Of a stretch of DNA of 40,398 bases, positions 25,972 to 33,303 are shown in pieces. This stretch comes from Chloroflexota bacterium. Its GTDB lineage: Bacteria > Chloroflexota > Limnocylindria > P2-11E. Both the position numbers and the translations under genes were made by a program. The first letter of the stretch is position 1, and the number at the start of each line of letters is the position of its first letter. The notes under the pieces were generated by a model. It searched no databases and had not been told where the DNA came from. It was given only the letters and a program-made list of their open reading frames with translations. The stretch covers positions 1-40,398 of the forward strand of contig VBFY01000007.1 in NCBI GenBank assembly GCA_005889405.1. Reading direction: 5' to 3'.

Positions 25972-26025
25972 GGCGGCCCCACCGTCCGCTCCGTCGGCTG
26001 AAAAGCCGGGGCGGGTGGGGCCGCC
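25972..26025 (+). terminator. Strong GAAA-capped hairpin
   Basis: GGCGGCCCCACC (25972-25983) pairs perfectly with GGTGGGGCCGCC (26014-26025). Inside it CGGCT (25995-25999) and AGCCG (26004-26008) enclose a GAAA tetraloop. There is no T-run. It lies between the DUF4349-like gene and the acetyltransferase promoter, so a terminator or 3'-end stabiliser is likely. Confidence 0.6.
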
Positions 26026-26035
26026 GCCATCTCCG

Positions 26036-26041
26036 TACACT
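26036..26041 (+). promoter_or_regulatory. Candidate -10 box (TACACT) for a leaderless mRNA
   Basis: TACACT is followed by eight bases and then ATG 26050, with no Shine-Dalgarno sequence. It begins 11 bases after a strong hairpin, consistent with a new transcript starting here. Confidence 0.5.
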
Positions 26042-26049
26042 CGCCGGCG

Positions 26050-26490
26050 ATGGCCGACGTGCGCATCCGTCCCGTGAACGAGCTCGACATCGAAGCGATC
26101 TGCCGCATCGACGAGCGCATCACCGGCAAGTACCGGCCGGACGTATGGGAAGACCGCGTCGTCTACTTCATCCGGCGCGATCCGGACTCGTCGCAGGTCG
26201 CCGAGGTCGATGGCAAGGTCGTCGGGTTCATGCTCGGCGAGGTCCGTGGCGGCGAGTTCGGGATGGAAGAGCCGACCGGTTGGCTCGAGTTCTTCGGCGT
26301 CGATCCCTCAGCGCGCGAACGTGGCATCGGGCGCGGGCTCACCGACGCGCTGCTCGCCGGGTTCAAGAAGCGTGGTGCGCATGTGGCGCGCACGATGGTG
26401 CGCACGCAGGACGCCGAGATCGCTCGCTTCGTCGCGGCGATGGGCTTCACCCCCGCGCCGGTGAGCGCGCTGGAGAAACGGCTGGCCTGA
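26050..26490 (+). CDS. GNAT-family N-acetyltransferase
   Basis: A 146-residue single-domain acetyltransferase of the RimI-like GNAT type, which moves an acetyl group from acetyl-CoA to an amine. The N-terminal strand VRIRPVNELDIEAICRID is typical. The acetyl-CoA-binding motif A is GWLEFFGVDPSARERGIGRGLTDALL near residue 77-102, containing the R-G-I-G-R-G loop. The C-terminal ARFVAAMGFTPAPVSALEK matches motif B. The substrate (small molecule or protein N-terminus) cannot be told. It probably starts leaderless at ATG 26050. Confidence 0.88.
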   Translation: MADVRIRPVNELDIEAICRIDERITGKYRPDVWEDRVVYFIRRDPDSSQVAEVDGKVVGFMLGEVRGGEFGMEEPTGWLEFFGVDPSARERGIGRGLTDALLAGFKKRGAHVARTMVRTQDAEIARFVAAMGFTPAPVSALEKRLA

Positions 26491-26525
26491 GGAACCCCGC
26501 AGTGGCGCGCCTTGTATGTTCATGT

Positions 26526-27077
26526 ATGGACCGAAATCTTCTGTTGGCCATGGTTCTAGCGACGGCGTGCGCCACACCCGCCACGACGCTATCTGCATCG
26601 CCCTTTCCGACCATCAGTGCCGCGGCCGCAGCCACGCAGAGGCCGACCTCGACGCTGACGTTCGCGCTCGGCGCGGATCAGGCGCGATTCGTCGCGACCG
26701 TGATGCGATTCGTCGATGCCTTCAATGCTGAGGACGTTGCCGTGGCGACCGCCCTGCTGACCGACGATGTCGGCGGCTCCGACTGCGATTACGGGCGCCA
26801 CGAGTACATCCAGTTCCGTGGTAAGACCGAGGCGACGGCCTGGCTTCGCGGGCGCGCCGCGGATCACGACCGTTTGCAGATCTCGGACATCACGAACAGC
26901 AATCCCGATCCCCTCACCGGTTCACGAGTCGTGGCGGTGTCCTGGCTGGCCCGCACGAGCGCCCTGCTGGCTCGCCCGGTGGTCCCTCAGGTCGCCGCCA
27001 AGGTGGTCTTCTCACAGGACGGATCCGCGATCCGCGCCTTCGCGAACGGTGCCCTCCCGTGCGATCCCGCTAAGTGA
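26526..27077 (+). CDS. Putative secreted/lipoprotein with SnoaL-like domain
   Basis: A 183-residue exported protein. A short hydrophobic signal (LLLAMVLATAC) ends at a cysteine near residue 15, although the lipobox is weak. A Thr/Ser/Ala-rich linker leads to a domain beginning near residue 55 (FVATVMRFVDAFNAEDVAVATALLTDD), which resembles the first helix and strand of NTF2/SnoaL-like folds. No catalytic residues can be assigned. The start ATG 26526 has no RBS; ATG 26522 is in another frame. A hairpin follows the stop. Confidence 0.6.
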   Translation: MDRNLLLAMVLATACATPATTLSASPFPTISAAAAATQRPTSTLTFALGADQARFVATVMRFVDAFNAEDVAVATALLTDDVGGSDCDYGRHEYIQFRGKTEATAWLRGRAADHDRLQISDITNSNPDPLTGSRVVAVSWLARTSALLARPVVPQVAAKVVFSQDGSAIRAFANGALPCDPAK

Positions 27078-27082
27078 TCGCG

Positions 27083-27102
27083 CCGTTCGGCGCGGCGAAC
27101 GG
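27083..27102 (+). terminator. Hairpin after the SnoaL-like gene
   Basis: CCGTTCG (27083-27089) pairs with CGAACGG (27096-27102) around a six-base loop, six bases after the stop codon. There is no T-tract. It ends just before the next promoter. Confidence 0.5.
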
Positions 27103-27128
27103 TATGACCATTAAGGCGCTCGAACCGG

Positions 27129-27134
27129 TAACCT
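27129..27134 (+). promoter_or_regulatory. Candidate -10 box (TAACCT) for a leaderless GTG start
   Basis: TAACCT, then seven bases, then GTG 27142, with no RBS. This is the same spacing as the manC-like gene's box. A preceding hairpin supports a transcript boundary. Confidence 0.5.
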
Positions 27135-27141
27135 AGTCGTC

Positions 27142-28476
27142 GTGAGCGACGAAGTCCGCATGCTGCCCGAGCGCTATCACGAGGCCATCGAGCACTGGCG
27201 GCAGCACAACTTCCCGGATTACCCGAAGCTCGCCGAGGTGTGGCCGAAGTTCTTTCCGAAGGACGACGCGTTCTGTCTCTGCGCGAAGGTCGCGGGAGAC
27301 ATCCCGGCCGAGATCGAGATCGGCGACGACGTCGGCAAACCAAAAGCGCTGGAGCCGAAGGAGCTCGCGCCCGAGGCGGCGCAGCATCTCCTCTCGCAGA
27401 TCCGCGCGCAGGCATCGACGGAGTTCGGTTCGATCCAGCAGCACCAGATGACGCTCTTCCGCGCGCAGGAGCCGCAGGACCAGGCGTGGGCGCTCCGCGT
27501 CATGGCCGAGGAGCTGCGACACGGCTACCAGATGGTGCACCTGCTCACGAGCTCGGACTGGTCGCCGGTGACCGAGACGAAGCCGGAGGACATGGTCGAA
27601 GAGATCCTCTCGATGCAAACAGGCAGTCACGTCCTCGCGGCGTTCAACCTCGAGTTCGATTCGTTCCTCGACAACGTGGTGTTCGCGGCCTTCATCGACC
27701 GCGTCGGGAAATACCAGCTCACGATGCAGAGGATCTCGGCATACAAGCCGTACGCGTCGTCAATGCCCCCGATGCTCCGCGAGGAAGCGTTCCACCTCGC
27801 GGCCGGCGTGATCCCACTCCGCCGCTGGGTCGAGCATGCCGCGCGCGGCGACGGGTACATCGACATGCCCGCGATCCAGAAGGCGGTCCATAAGTGGTTC
27901 GGGCGCGGCCTGGAAATGTTCGGTGACGAGCGCGGCGGCCAGACGAACGTCAAGTTTGGCCTCAAGGACCTCAACAACCGCGACGCGCAGGACCAGTACA
28001 TCCAGGAATGCACGAAGATGCTCGACGACCTGAACGTCCGCTACGTCCGCGCGCGTTTCCCGGATCGGACGCGCGACGAGGCCGACGCGATCTTCGCGCG
28101 AGTCGCTTCCGGCGAAACAGTGGATGGCCTCTCGCGCGACGACCTGCTTCGCCTGCCCGACCGCCGATTCTTCCGACGGCGCGGCGAATTCGCGTTCCAG
28201 ATGGTCGGCACGCGCGGCGAAACGTTCACCGACGTCGAGAAGTACATCGCGCACGTGCTCGCGAGCCTGCCCGAGGCCTATCGCGCCTCGATCGACGTGA
28301 AGCACTGGGCGGACCTGCAGCGCGCCGTCATCGTGGGGACGACGCCGCTGAAGGAAGCGATGGCGTCGATGCCGCGTCTCGCGCGACAGGCCGGCGGCTG
28401 CCCGTGCGGCAAGTCCGTGCGCTGGGTGGTCGATGCGGCCGGCGGCGCGGGCGGAGGCGAGCGCCTGAGCCCCTAG
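27142..28476 (+). CDS. BoxB/PaaA-like di-iron oxygenase component
   Basis: A 444-residue ferritin-like protein related to benzoyl-CoA 2,3-epoxidase BoxB and phenylacetyl-CoA epoxidase PaaA. A complete carboxylate-bridged di-iron ligand set is visible: Glu94 (ASTEFGS), Glu124 and His127 (EELRH), an aspartate in FIDRVGKYQL, and the second ExxH in REEAFH. The length is close to that of BoxB. BoxB inserts oxygen into the ring of an aromatic acyl-CoA using electrons from a BoxA-type reductase; no reductase gene is in the window. The gene is paired by a TAGTG overlap with an LLM oxidoreductase that could act in the same route. A benzoate-CoA-ligase-like gene and a second di-iron protein lie 7-9 kb away. 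The exact substrate is unknown. Confidence 0.8.
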   Translation: MSDEVRMLPERYHEAIEHWRQHNFPDYPKLAEVWPKFFPKDDAFCLCAKVAGDIPAEIEIGDDVGKPKALEPKELAPEAAQHLLSQIRAQASTEFGSIQQHQMTLFRAQEPQDQAWALRVMAEELRHGYQMVHLLTSSDWSPVTETKPEDMVEEILSMQTGSHVLAAFNLEFDSFLDNVVFAAFIDRVGKYQLTMQRISAYKPYASSMPPMLREEAFHLAAGVIPLRRWVEHAARGDGYIDMPAIQKAVHKWFGRGLEMFGDERGGQTNVKFGLKDLNNRDAQDQYIQECTKMLDDLNVRYVRARFPDRTRDEADAIFARVASGETVDGLSRDDLLRLPDRRFFRRRGEFAFQMVGTRGETFTDVEKYIAHVLASLPEAYRASIDVKHWADLQRAVIVGTTPLKEAMASMPRLARQAGGCPCGKSVRWVVDAAGGAGGGERLSP

Positions 28477-29357
28477 TGGAGGTTGGGCTCGGTCTCGACT
28501 CGCGCCTTGGTCTCTCGACGCCGCAGCTACGTGATCTCGGTCCCGAGGCAAGAGCACTCGGCTATCAGAGCCTTTGGACCAACGCCGGCGTCGACTACGA
28601 CCCGATCGACATGTGCGTGGCCTGGCATGAACGCGCCGGTCTCCCGACCGGGGTCTCCGTGGTGCCGATCGCACGCAACCCCGCGCCGGTGCTTGCGCTC
28701 GCGGCGCGCACCGCACATGAGCTGAGCGACGGACAGTTCGTCCTCGGCGTCGGCTCAGGCTTCGTGACCGAGCGACCGATCGCCGCGGTGCGCTCGTACA
28801 TCGACGAGCTGCGCAAGACCGCGAAGGACGTCCCGATCTACGTCGGCGCGCTCGGGCCGCAGATGCTCGCCCTCGCCGGGCGTCACGCGGACGGCGCCGC
28901 GCTCAACTGGTGCACGCCGGCGCAGGTCGCGTGGAGTCGCGAACGCGTTGGTCCGCGCGCGAAGCTCATCGAGTACATCCGCATGTGCGTGGATGACGAC
29001 GTCGCCGCCGCGCGGCTCGCGCTGGCGAAACAGGTGCTCGCGTACGCGCTGCTCGTGCGCCCGTCCGGCGCTCGCGGCTATCGCGCGCATTTCGAGCGGA
29101 TGGGGTACGCGCCGCAGCTCGACCAGCTCGAGGCGAAGCGCGCCGCCGGCGCCTCCGAGGACGATCTCGCGCACGCGGTGCCGGATGAGATGCTCTCAGC
29201 CTTCGGCTATGCCGGCGCGGCCGCGGGCGCCGCGGCGGCGCTGCGGACGCTGAGCGCGGGCCTCGACGTGGCCATCGTGCGCGTGCTCGTCGCGCGACCG
29301 GGCGATGTGGAGGGTGTGCGCGCCACCATGAGGGCCGCGCTCGCCGGGCCAGGCTGA
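28476..29357 (+). CDS. LLM-class flavin/F420-dependent oxidoreductase
   Basis: A 293-residue luciferase-like TIM-barrel oxidoreductase. The N-terminal GLGLDSRLGLSTPQLRDLG and EARALGYQSLWTNAGVDYDP match the start of the family, and LALAARTAHELSDGQFVLGVGSG is the usual conserved strand-loop. A middle segment, VPIYVGALGPQMLALAGRHADGAALNW, is also typical. Members use F420 or FMN; the close resemblance to 5,10-methylene-H4MPT-reductase-like sequences favours F420, but this is inference. The GTG at 28476 overlaps the upstream TAG stop, so it is co-translated with the BoxB-like gene. The end is convergent with the nucleotidyltransferase gene, 20 bases apart. Confidence 0.85.
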   Translation: MEVGLGLDSRLGLSTPQLRDLGPEARALGYQSLWTNAGVDYDPIDMCVAWHERAGLPTGVSVVPIARNPAPVLALAARTAHELSDGQFVLGVGSGFVTERPIAAVRSYIDELRKTAKDVPIYVGALGPQMLALAGRHADGAALNWCTPAQVAWSRERVGPRAKLIEYIRMCVDDDVAAARLALAKQVLAYALLVRPSGARGYRAHFERMGYAPQLDQLEAKRAAGASEDDLAHAVPDEMLSAFGYAGAAAGAAAALRTLSAGLDVAIVRVLVARPGDVEGVRATMRAALAGPG

Positions 29358-29377
29358 AGCCCGACCTCAACCCGACG

Positions 29378-30232
29378 TCAAATGGTCCACGGCTGGTGCC
29401 GCGTTCCTGGGGGGAATCGCATGCCGGTGTCGAAGTCAGGAAGCTCGGCCTCGACCAGGGTGAGCGTCTCCTCAATGAGGTGTTCAAGCTCGGCGGCGGC
29501 TTGTTCGGGGTCGAGACGAAAGAGCGACTCGAGTCGGTCAGCAAGTCGGTCGGGCGCGAGCTTCATTCCCGCGATGTAAGCCCGCATGTGCTTGAACTGA
29601 AAGCGCGTGAAGTAGAGGCGATTGAGGCCCGCGAGCACTCCAAGCAAGTTGAACGCCCCCTCAAGGAGCACGTCGAGACGCCACAGTTCTGCGTCCCGGT
29701 TTCGCAAAGCGCCAGCTTCATACCAGAGAGGGAAGAAGCGCCAGTAGCGTCGGACCGTCGCCAAGCGCAAAGCTTCCGGGTATTGGGCAACACGAGCGTT
29801 CCAACGCTTGATGAGCTCGCGACCGTACAGCGGCATGCCCTCGAGAAGACCGGAGAGGATCTTCTGGCTCGGTGAGTCGAAGTCGACGAGCCGATCGAGT
29901 AGCTCGTCGAGTCGCTGCTCCGTCCAGCCGACGGTGGCGAAGGCGAGCTCGACTCGCACGCCTTTTAGATCGAACTCCTCGGCCGAAAAGTTCTCCGTTG
30001 GCTGGCCCTTCCGGAGGGGATCGGTCCCTCCAACGGCCTCGCGCACCCTTCTGCCGACGTCCTCTGGAGGGATCTGGTCGACATAAACGATCAGGTCGAT
30101 GTCCGAGAAGTGGTCGGCGTCGCCTCGACCGGCCGAGCCGGCGAGGAGCACCGCACGAACCGGCACGAGCTCGACTGTCCCATCGACGATGATCCGAGCG
30201 AGCGAACGTAGGTGCTCGCTTGCCGAATTCAC
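29378..30232 (-). CDS. Nucleotidyltransferase-domain protein (MNT/aminoglycoside-type)
   Basis: A 284-residue protein with an N-terminal polymerase-beta-type nucleotidyltransferase fold. The signature LLAGSAGRGDADHFSDIDLIVYVD (residues 30-53) has both catalytic aspartates, and a third acidic residue lies in VRVELAFATVG. The rest is helical and resembles the C-terminal part of aminoglycoside nucleotidyltransferases. It may adenylylate a small molecule or be uncharacterised. It is too long for a minimal MntA antitoxin and has no HEPN partner. The GTG start at 30232 has no RBS but lies seven bases after a TACGAT box. Base composition looks less GC-rich than its neighbours. Confidence 0.8.
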   Translation of the reverse strand: MNSASEHLRSLARIIVDGTVELVPVRAVLLAGSAGRGDADHFSDIDLIVYVDQIPPEDVGRRVREAVGGTDPLRKGQPTENFSAEEFDLKGVRVELAFATVGWTEQRLDELLDRLVDFDSPSQKILSGLLEGMPLYGRELIKRWNARVAQYPEALRLATVRRYWRFFPLWYEAGALRNRDAELWRLDVLLEGAFNLLGVLAGLNRLYFTRFQFKHMRAYIAGMKLAPDRLADRLESLFRLDPEQAAAELEHLIEETLTLVEAELPDFDTGMRFPPGTRHQPWTI

Positions 30233-30239
30233 TCGACCG

Positions 30240-30245
30240 ATCGTA
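30240..30245 (-). promoter_or_regulatory. Candidate -10 box (TACGAT) for a leaderless GTG start
   Basis: On the minus strand TACGAT (30245-30240) is followed by seven bases and then GTG 30232. It lies in the short gap after the MFS gene, so the nucleotidyltransferase can be transcribed on its own. Confidence 0.45.
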
Positions 30246-30264
30246 CCTGCCTGCGTGACTCGAT

Positions 30265-31521
30265 CTAGCTCGCGGCCGCGTCCGTTGGCGGCCCTCCGAT
30301 CGCCGGACGCGGGTCGCGAAAGCGGCGCACCTCGTCGTCGCGCGCGTTCACGCCCAAGATCGCCACCGCGATGAGCGCCGCACCCGCCGTGGCCGCGACG
30401 GCCGGGCCGAACGCCTCGACGGCCAGGCCCGTCTGCAGCTGCGAGGTCTGCGCCATTCCGCGTCCGACGAGCAGGAACGCCGAGAGCGTCCGCCCGCGAT
30501 AGGCCTCGTCGGCCTGGAGCTGGAAGATGCTGTTGCGCATCGTCGCCCACCACGTATCGGCGAAGCCGACGGCCGCGAGCGTCACCGCCGAGAGCTCGTA
30601 CGAGCGTGACCACGCGAAGACCGCGAACGACGCGACGTAGCCGTAGCCGGACAGCATCATCGATCGGCCCTTTTGTCCCACATCGCCGCTCATCACGAGC
30701 GCACCGGTCCCGACCAGCGCGCCCGCGCCGAGAGCGCTGAGCAGGAATCCGAGTCCGTCCGGCCCGACGTGGAGCACATCCTTCGCGACGATCGTGACGA
30801 GCGCGGTGTTCGCTCCGAACAGGCTGTGGATCGACTCGAGGAGGAGCAGGTTCGCGAGGATGCGCTTTCCGAGCGTGTACCGGACGCCGTCGATCGTCTC
30901 CGCCCAGAGCGATCCGCGGACGCGATCGACGATCGGGGGACGTCCCATGAGCAGGAGCGCGCCGATGATCGCGAGGAAGCTCACGGCGTTGACGAAGTAG
31001 GGCATCGCCGGGCCGGTCGTCACGATGAGGATGCCAGCGAGGCTCGGGCCGACCAGGCGCGCGATGCGGAACACCGCGGCATTCAGCGTGATCGCGTTCT
31101 GCATCTGCGAGCGGGGGACCATCGTCGTGTACATCGCGCGCCGCGCCGGCGCGTCGAACGCCTGGAGCGTCGCGTTGACGATGCTCGCGACGTAGATGTG
31201 CCAGACCTGCACCTGTCCGGTCGCCACCACGAGACCGAGGCCGAGCGACGTGAGCGCCGACCCGCTCTGCGTGATCAGTAAGAGCCTGCGGCGATCGACC
31301 CGATCCGCGATCGCGCCTGCCAGCAGCCCGAACGTGAAGATCGGCACCCCGCGCAGTGCGCCGCCGATGCCGAGCAGGACCGGCGAACCGGTGATGTCAT
31401 ACAGAAGCCACGTTGTGAGCGTCTGCTCCATCCAGCTACCGCACTGCGAGACGGTCAGGCCGGTGAAGTAAAGCGCGAAGTCGCGATGACGGAGCGGGGC
31501 AAGCCCCGGAGCGAAGCGCAT
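30265..31521 (-). CDS. MFS transporter (EntS/MFS_3-like)
   Basis: A 418-residue major-facilitator protein with about twelve helices. The N-terminus FAPGLAPLRHRDFALYFTGLTVSQCGSWMEQTLTTWLLYDITGSP region is typical of the MFS_3 (enterobactin-exporter-like) group. The loop 2-3 motif reads GAIADRVDRRRLLLITQ (motif A), and FDAPARRAMYTTMVP follows. Members export siderophores, drugs or unknown metabolites. The ATG start at 31521 has no RBS but lies eight bases after a minus-strand TATATG box that overlaps the divergent promoter of the molybdenum hydroxylase operon. Confidence 0.88.
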   Translation of the reverse strand: MRFAPGLAPLRHRDFALYFTGLTVSQCGSWMEQTLTTWLLYDITGSPVLLGIGGALRGVPIFTFGLLAGAIADRVDRRRLLLITQSGSALTSLGLGLVVATGQVQVWHIYVASIVNATLQAFDAPARRAMYTTMVPRSQMQNAITLNAAVFRIARLVGPSLAGILIVTTGPAMPYFVNAVSFLAIIGALLLMGRPPIVDRVRGSLWAETIDGVRYTLGKRILANLLLLESIHSLFGANTALVTIVAKDVLHVGPDGLGFLLSALGAGALVGTGALVMSGDVGQKGRSMMLSGYGYVASFAVFAWSRSYELSAVTLAAVGFADTWWATMRNSIFQLQADEAYRGRTLSAFLLVGRGMAQTSQLQTGLAVEAFGPAVAATAGAALIAVAILGVNARDDEVRRFRDPRPAIGGPPTDAAAS

Positions 31522-31529
31522 CGTTGCGT

Positions 31530-31537
31530 CATATATT
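31530..31537. promoter_or_regulatory. Back-to-back promoter with overlapping -10 boxes (MFS / Mo-hydroxylase operon)
   Basis: The AT-rich island reads TATATT on the plus strand (31532-31537), seven bases before CTG 31545. It reads TATATG on the minus strand (31535-31530), eight bases before ATG 31521. Both spacings match the leaderless pattern. Confidence 0.5.
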
Positions 31538-31544
31538 CGTTTTT

Positions 31545-32006
31545 CTGAGCACGCATCGTCTTCGCTTCACTCTGAATGGCTCGCCTCGATCGCTCGAGGT
31601 GCGCGCCGACCGACGGCTCATCGACGCTCTGCGAGACGACCTTGGCTGCATCGGCACCAAAGAGGGTTGCTCGATCGGCGTCTGCGGCGCGTGCAGCGTG
31701 CTCGTCGACGGCAAGCTCCTCTCCGCGTGCCTCATGCCCGCGGTGTTCGTCAGCGGACGTGCGGTGACCACGGTCGAGGGCCTCGCGCGCGGCGACGAGC
31801 TCTCGCCGCTCCAGGACGCGTTCATTCGCGAGGGCGGCTTCCAATGCGGGATCTGCACGCCCGGCCAGCTCATCGCGGCGACCGCGCTGCTGGCAGAGCG
31901 TCGCCGTCCGAGCGACGACGAGATCCGCGAGTGGATGATGGGGAATCTCTGTCGCTGCACCGGGTATCACGGGATCACGCGTGCGATCAAGGCGGCGATG
32001 GCATGA
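31545..32006 (+). CDS. Molybdenum hydroxylase [2Fe-2S] small subunit (CoxS/XdhC-like)
   Basis: Electron-transfer subunit of a xanthine-dehydrogenase-family enzyme, about 153 residues, with two [2Fe-2S] clusters. The plant-ferredoxin-type site is GCSIGVCGACSVLVDG with a following SAC. The second site is QCGICTPGQ and NLCRCTGYHGI. The only ATG/GTG/TTG start in frame is TTG 31524, but it lies upstream of the -10 box. CTG 31545, seven bases after TATATT, gives a natural N-terminus (MSTHRLRFTLNG) and is preferred. The gene overlaps the FAD-subunit gene by ATGA. Confidence 0.88.
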   Translation: MSTHRLRFTLNGSPRSLEVRADRRLIDALRDDLGCIGTKEGCSIGVCGACSVLVDGKLLSACLMPAVFVSGRAVTTVEGLARGDELSPLQDAFIREGGFQCGICTPGQLIAATALLAERRRPSDDEIREWMMGNLCRCTGYHGITRAIKAAMA

Positions 32007-32863
32007 CGTACGACTATCACGAGCCCGAGACCGTCGCAGAGGCTCTCGACCTCATGGCGCGACACGGTGAGGACGCGCACCTCGTCGCCGGCGCGACGGC
32101 GTTCACGCTGCTCTGGCGACAGGGACTCCTGCGGCCCGGTCATGTCATCGGTCTTCGGCGCATCGTAGGGCTCGGTGGCATCACCGCGACAGACAAAGAA
32201 CTGGTCATCGGCGCGACGGCGACGCATCGCGAGATCGAGCGCTCAGCCGACGTCGCGCGCCACTGCCCCGCGCTCACGAGAACCTTCGCGTCGGTGGCTA
32301 CAGTGCGCATCCGCAACCAGGCGACGCTCGGCGGCAACCTCGCGCACGCCGATCCGGCGCAGGATCCGCCCCCGATGCTGATGGCGCTGGGCGCCGAGGT
32401 CGTGGCGGCATCGGCGGCCGGCGAGCGCACCATCGCCCTGGACGATCTCTTCGTCGACGTGTTCACGACGTCGCTGCGCTCCGACGAGGTCCTCACGGCG
32501 ATCCGCGTTCCGGCGCTCGCGCCCGGCACGCACGCGACGTATCTCAAGTTCCTGCCGCAGACGGCCGACGACTATGCGACGGTGTCGGTCGCGGCGACGA
32601 TGCGGTTCACCGACGACGGCGAGGTCGCGGACGTGCGCGTCGCGCTGGGCGCGTGCGGGCCGACCCCGGTGCGCGCGCGCTCGGTCGAGGACGCGCTCGC
32701 GGGAGCCGTGCCCGACGCGGCGCGGATCGCCGACGCCGCGGCGCGCGTCGATGCGGACATCGCGCCCTTCGACGATGTGCGCGGATCGGCCGGGTACAAA
32801 CGCGACATGGCGCGCGTCTGGACGGAGCGCGCGCTCCTGTCGCTGGTCGAGGGGCGCGCGTGA
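32003..32863 (+). CDS. Molybdenum hydroxylase FAD-binding medium subunit (CoxM-like)
   Basis: A 286-residue FAD subunit that passes electrons from the iron-sulfur clusters to the final acceptor. FAD-binding segments are HLVAGATAFTLLWRQG near residue 27 (in place of the common AGGTxL) and VATVRIRNQATLGGNLAHADPAQD near residue 100, the conserved TxGGN motif. The C-terminal domain (CO_deh_flav_C type) starts near DDYATVSVAATMRF. ATG 32003 overlaps the small-subunit stop (ATGA). Its stop overlaps the CoxG-like gene (GTGA). Confidence 0.9.
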   Translation: MTYDYHEPETVAEALDLMARHGEDAHLVAGATAFTLLWRQGLLRPGHVIGLRRIVGLGGITATDKELVIGATATHREIERSADVARHCPALTRTFASVATVRIRNQATLGGNLAHADPAQDPPPMLMALGAEVVAASAAGERTIALDDLFVDVFTTSLRSDEVLTAIRVPALAPGTHATYLKFLPQTADDYATVSVAATMRFTDDGEVADVRVALGACGPTPVRARSVEDALAGAVPDAARIADAAARVDADIAPFDDVRGSAGYKRDMARVWTERALLSLVEGRA

Positions 32864-33303
32864 AGCTCTCACACACCGCACTGGTGCGCGCGCCACGGTC
32901 GCGGGTCTGGAAGCTCGTCACCGACGTGCCCGCCGCGGCCCGCTGCGTGCCGGGCGTCGCGGCCGTCACTCCCTCGGGCACGGGTAAGTACAAGGGCTCG
33001 CTGCTCGTGCAGCTCGGGCCGGTGCGCCTCGTCCTCGATGGCGACGTCGCACTCACCGCGACCGATGAGGCCGCGGGTAAAGCGTCGGTGCGCGCCGACG
33101 CGAAGGACTCGCGCCTCGGCGGCACCGTGCGCGCGACGATGGACCTCGCGCTCGTCGACAAGGGCGAGGACACCGAGCTTCGTATCACCAGCGACGTGCG
33201 GATCGCCGGCCGCATCGGCGAGTTCGGACAACCGGTGATCCAGCGCAAAGCCGATCAGCTGATGACGCAGTTCGCCGAGTGCCTCGCGCGCACGCTCGCG
33301 TGA
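32860..33303 (+). CDS. CoxG/SRPBCC-family protein
   Basis: A 147-residue protein of the SRPBCC (START-like) fold, CoxG subgroup: APRSRVWKLVTDVPAAARCVPGV at the N-terminus, GKYKGSLLVQLGPV in the middle, and FGQPVIQRKADQLMTQFAECL at the C-terminus. CoxG-like proteins accompany molybdenum hydroxylases; roles in membrane recruitment or quinone delivery have been proposed. Here it lies between the medium and large subunit genes and overlaps both by GTGA, so it is almost certainly made with them. Confidence 0.88.
   Translation: MKLSHTALVRAPRSRVWKLVTDVPAAARCVPGVAAVTPSGTGKYKGSLLVQLGPVRLVLDGDVALTATDEAAGKASVRADAKDSRLGGTVRATMDLALVDKGEDTELRITSDVRIAGRIGEFGQPVIQRKADQLMTQFAECLARTLA

Noticed and set aside
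29378-30232. HEPN/MNT toxin-antitoxin system
   Set aside because: The protein has an MNT-type core but is about twice the size of a minimal antitoxin and has no HEPN gene next to it.
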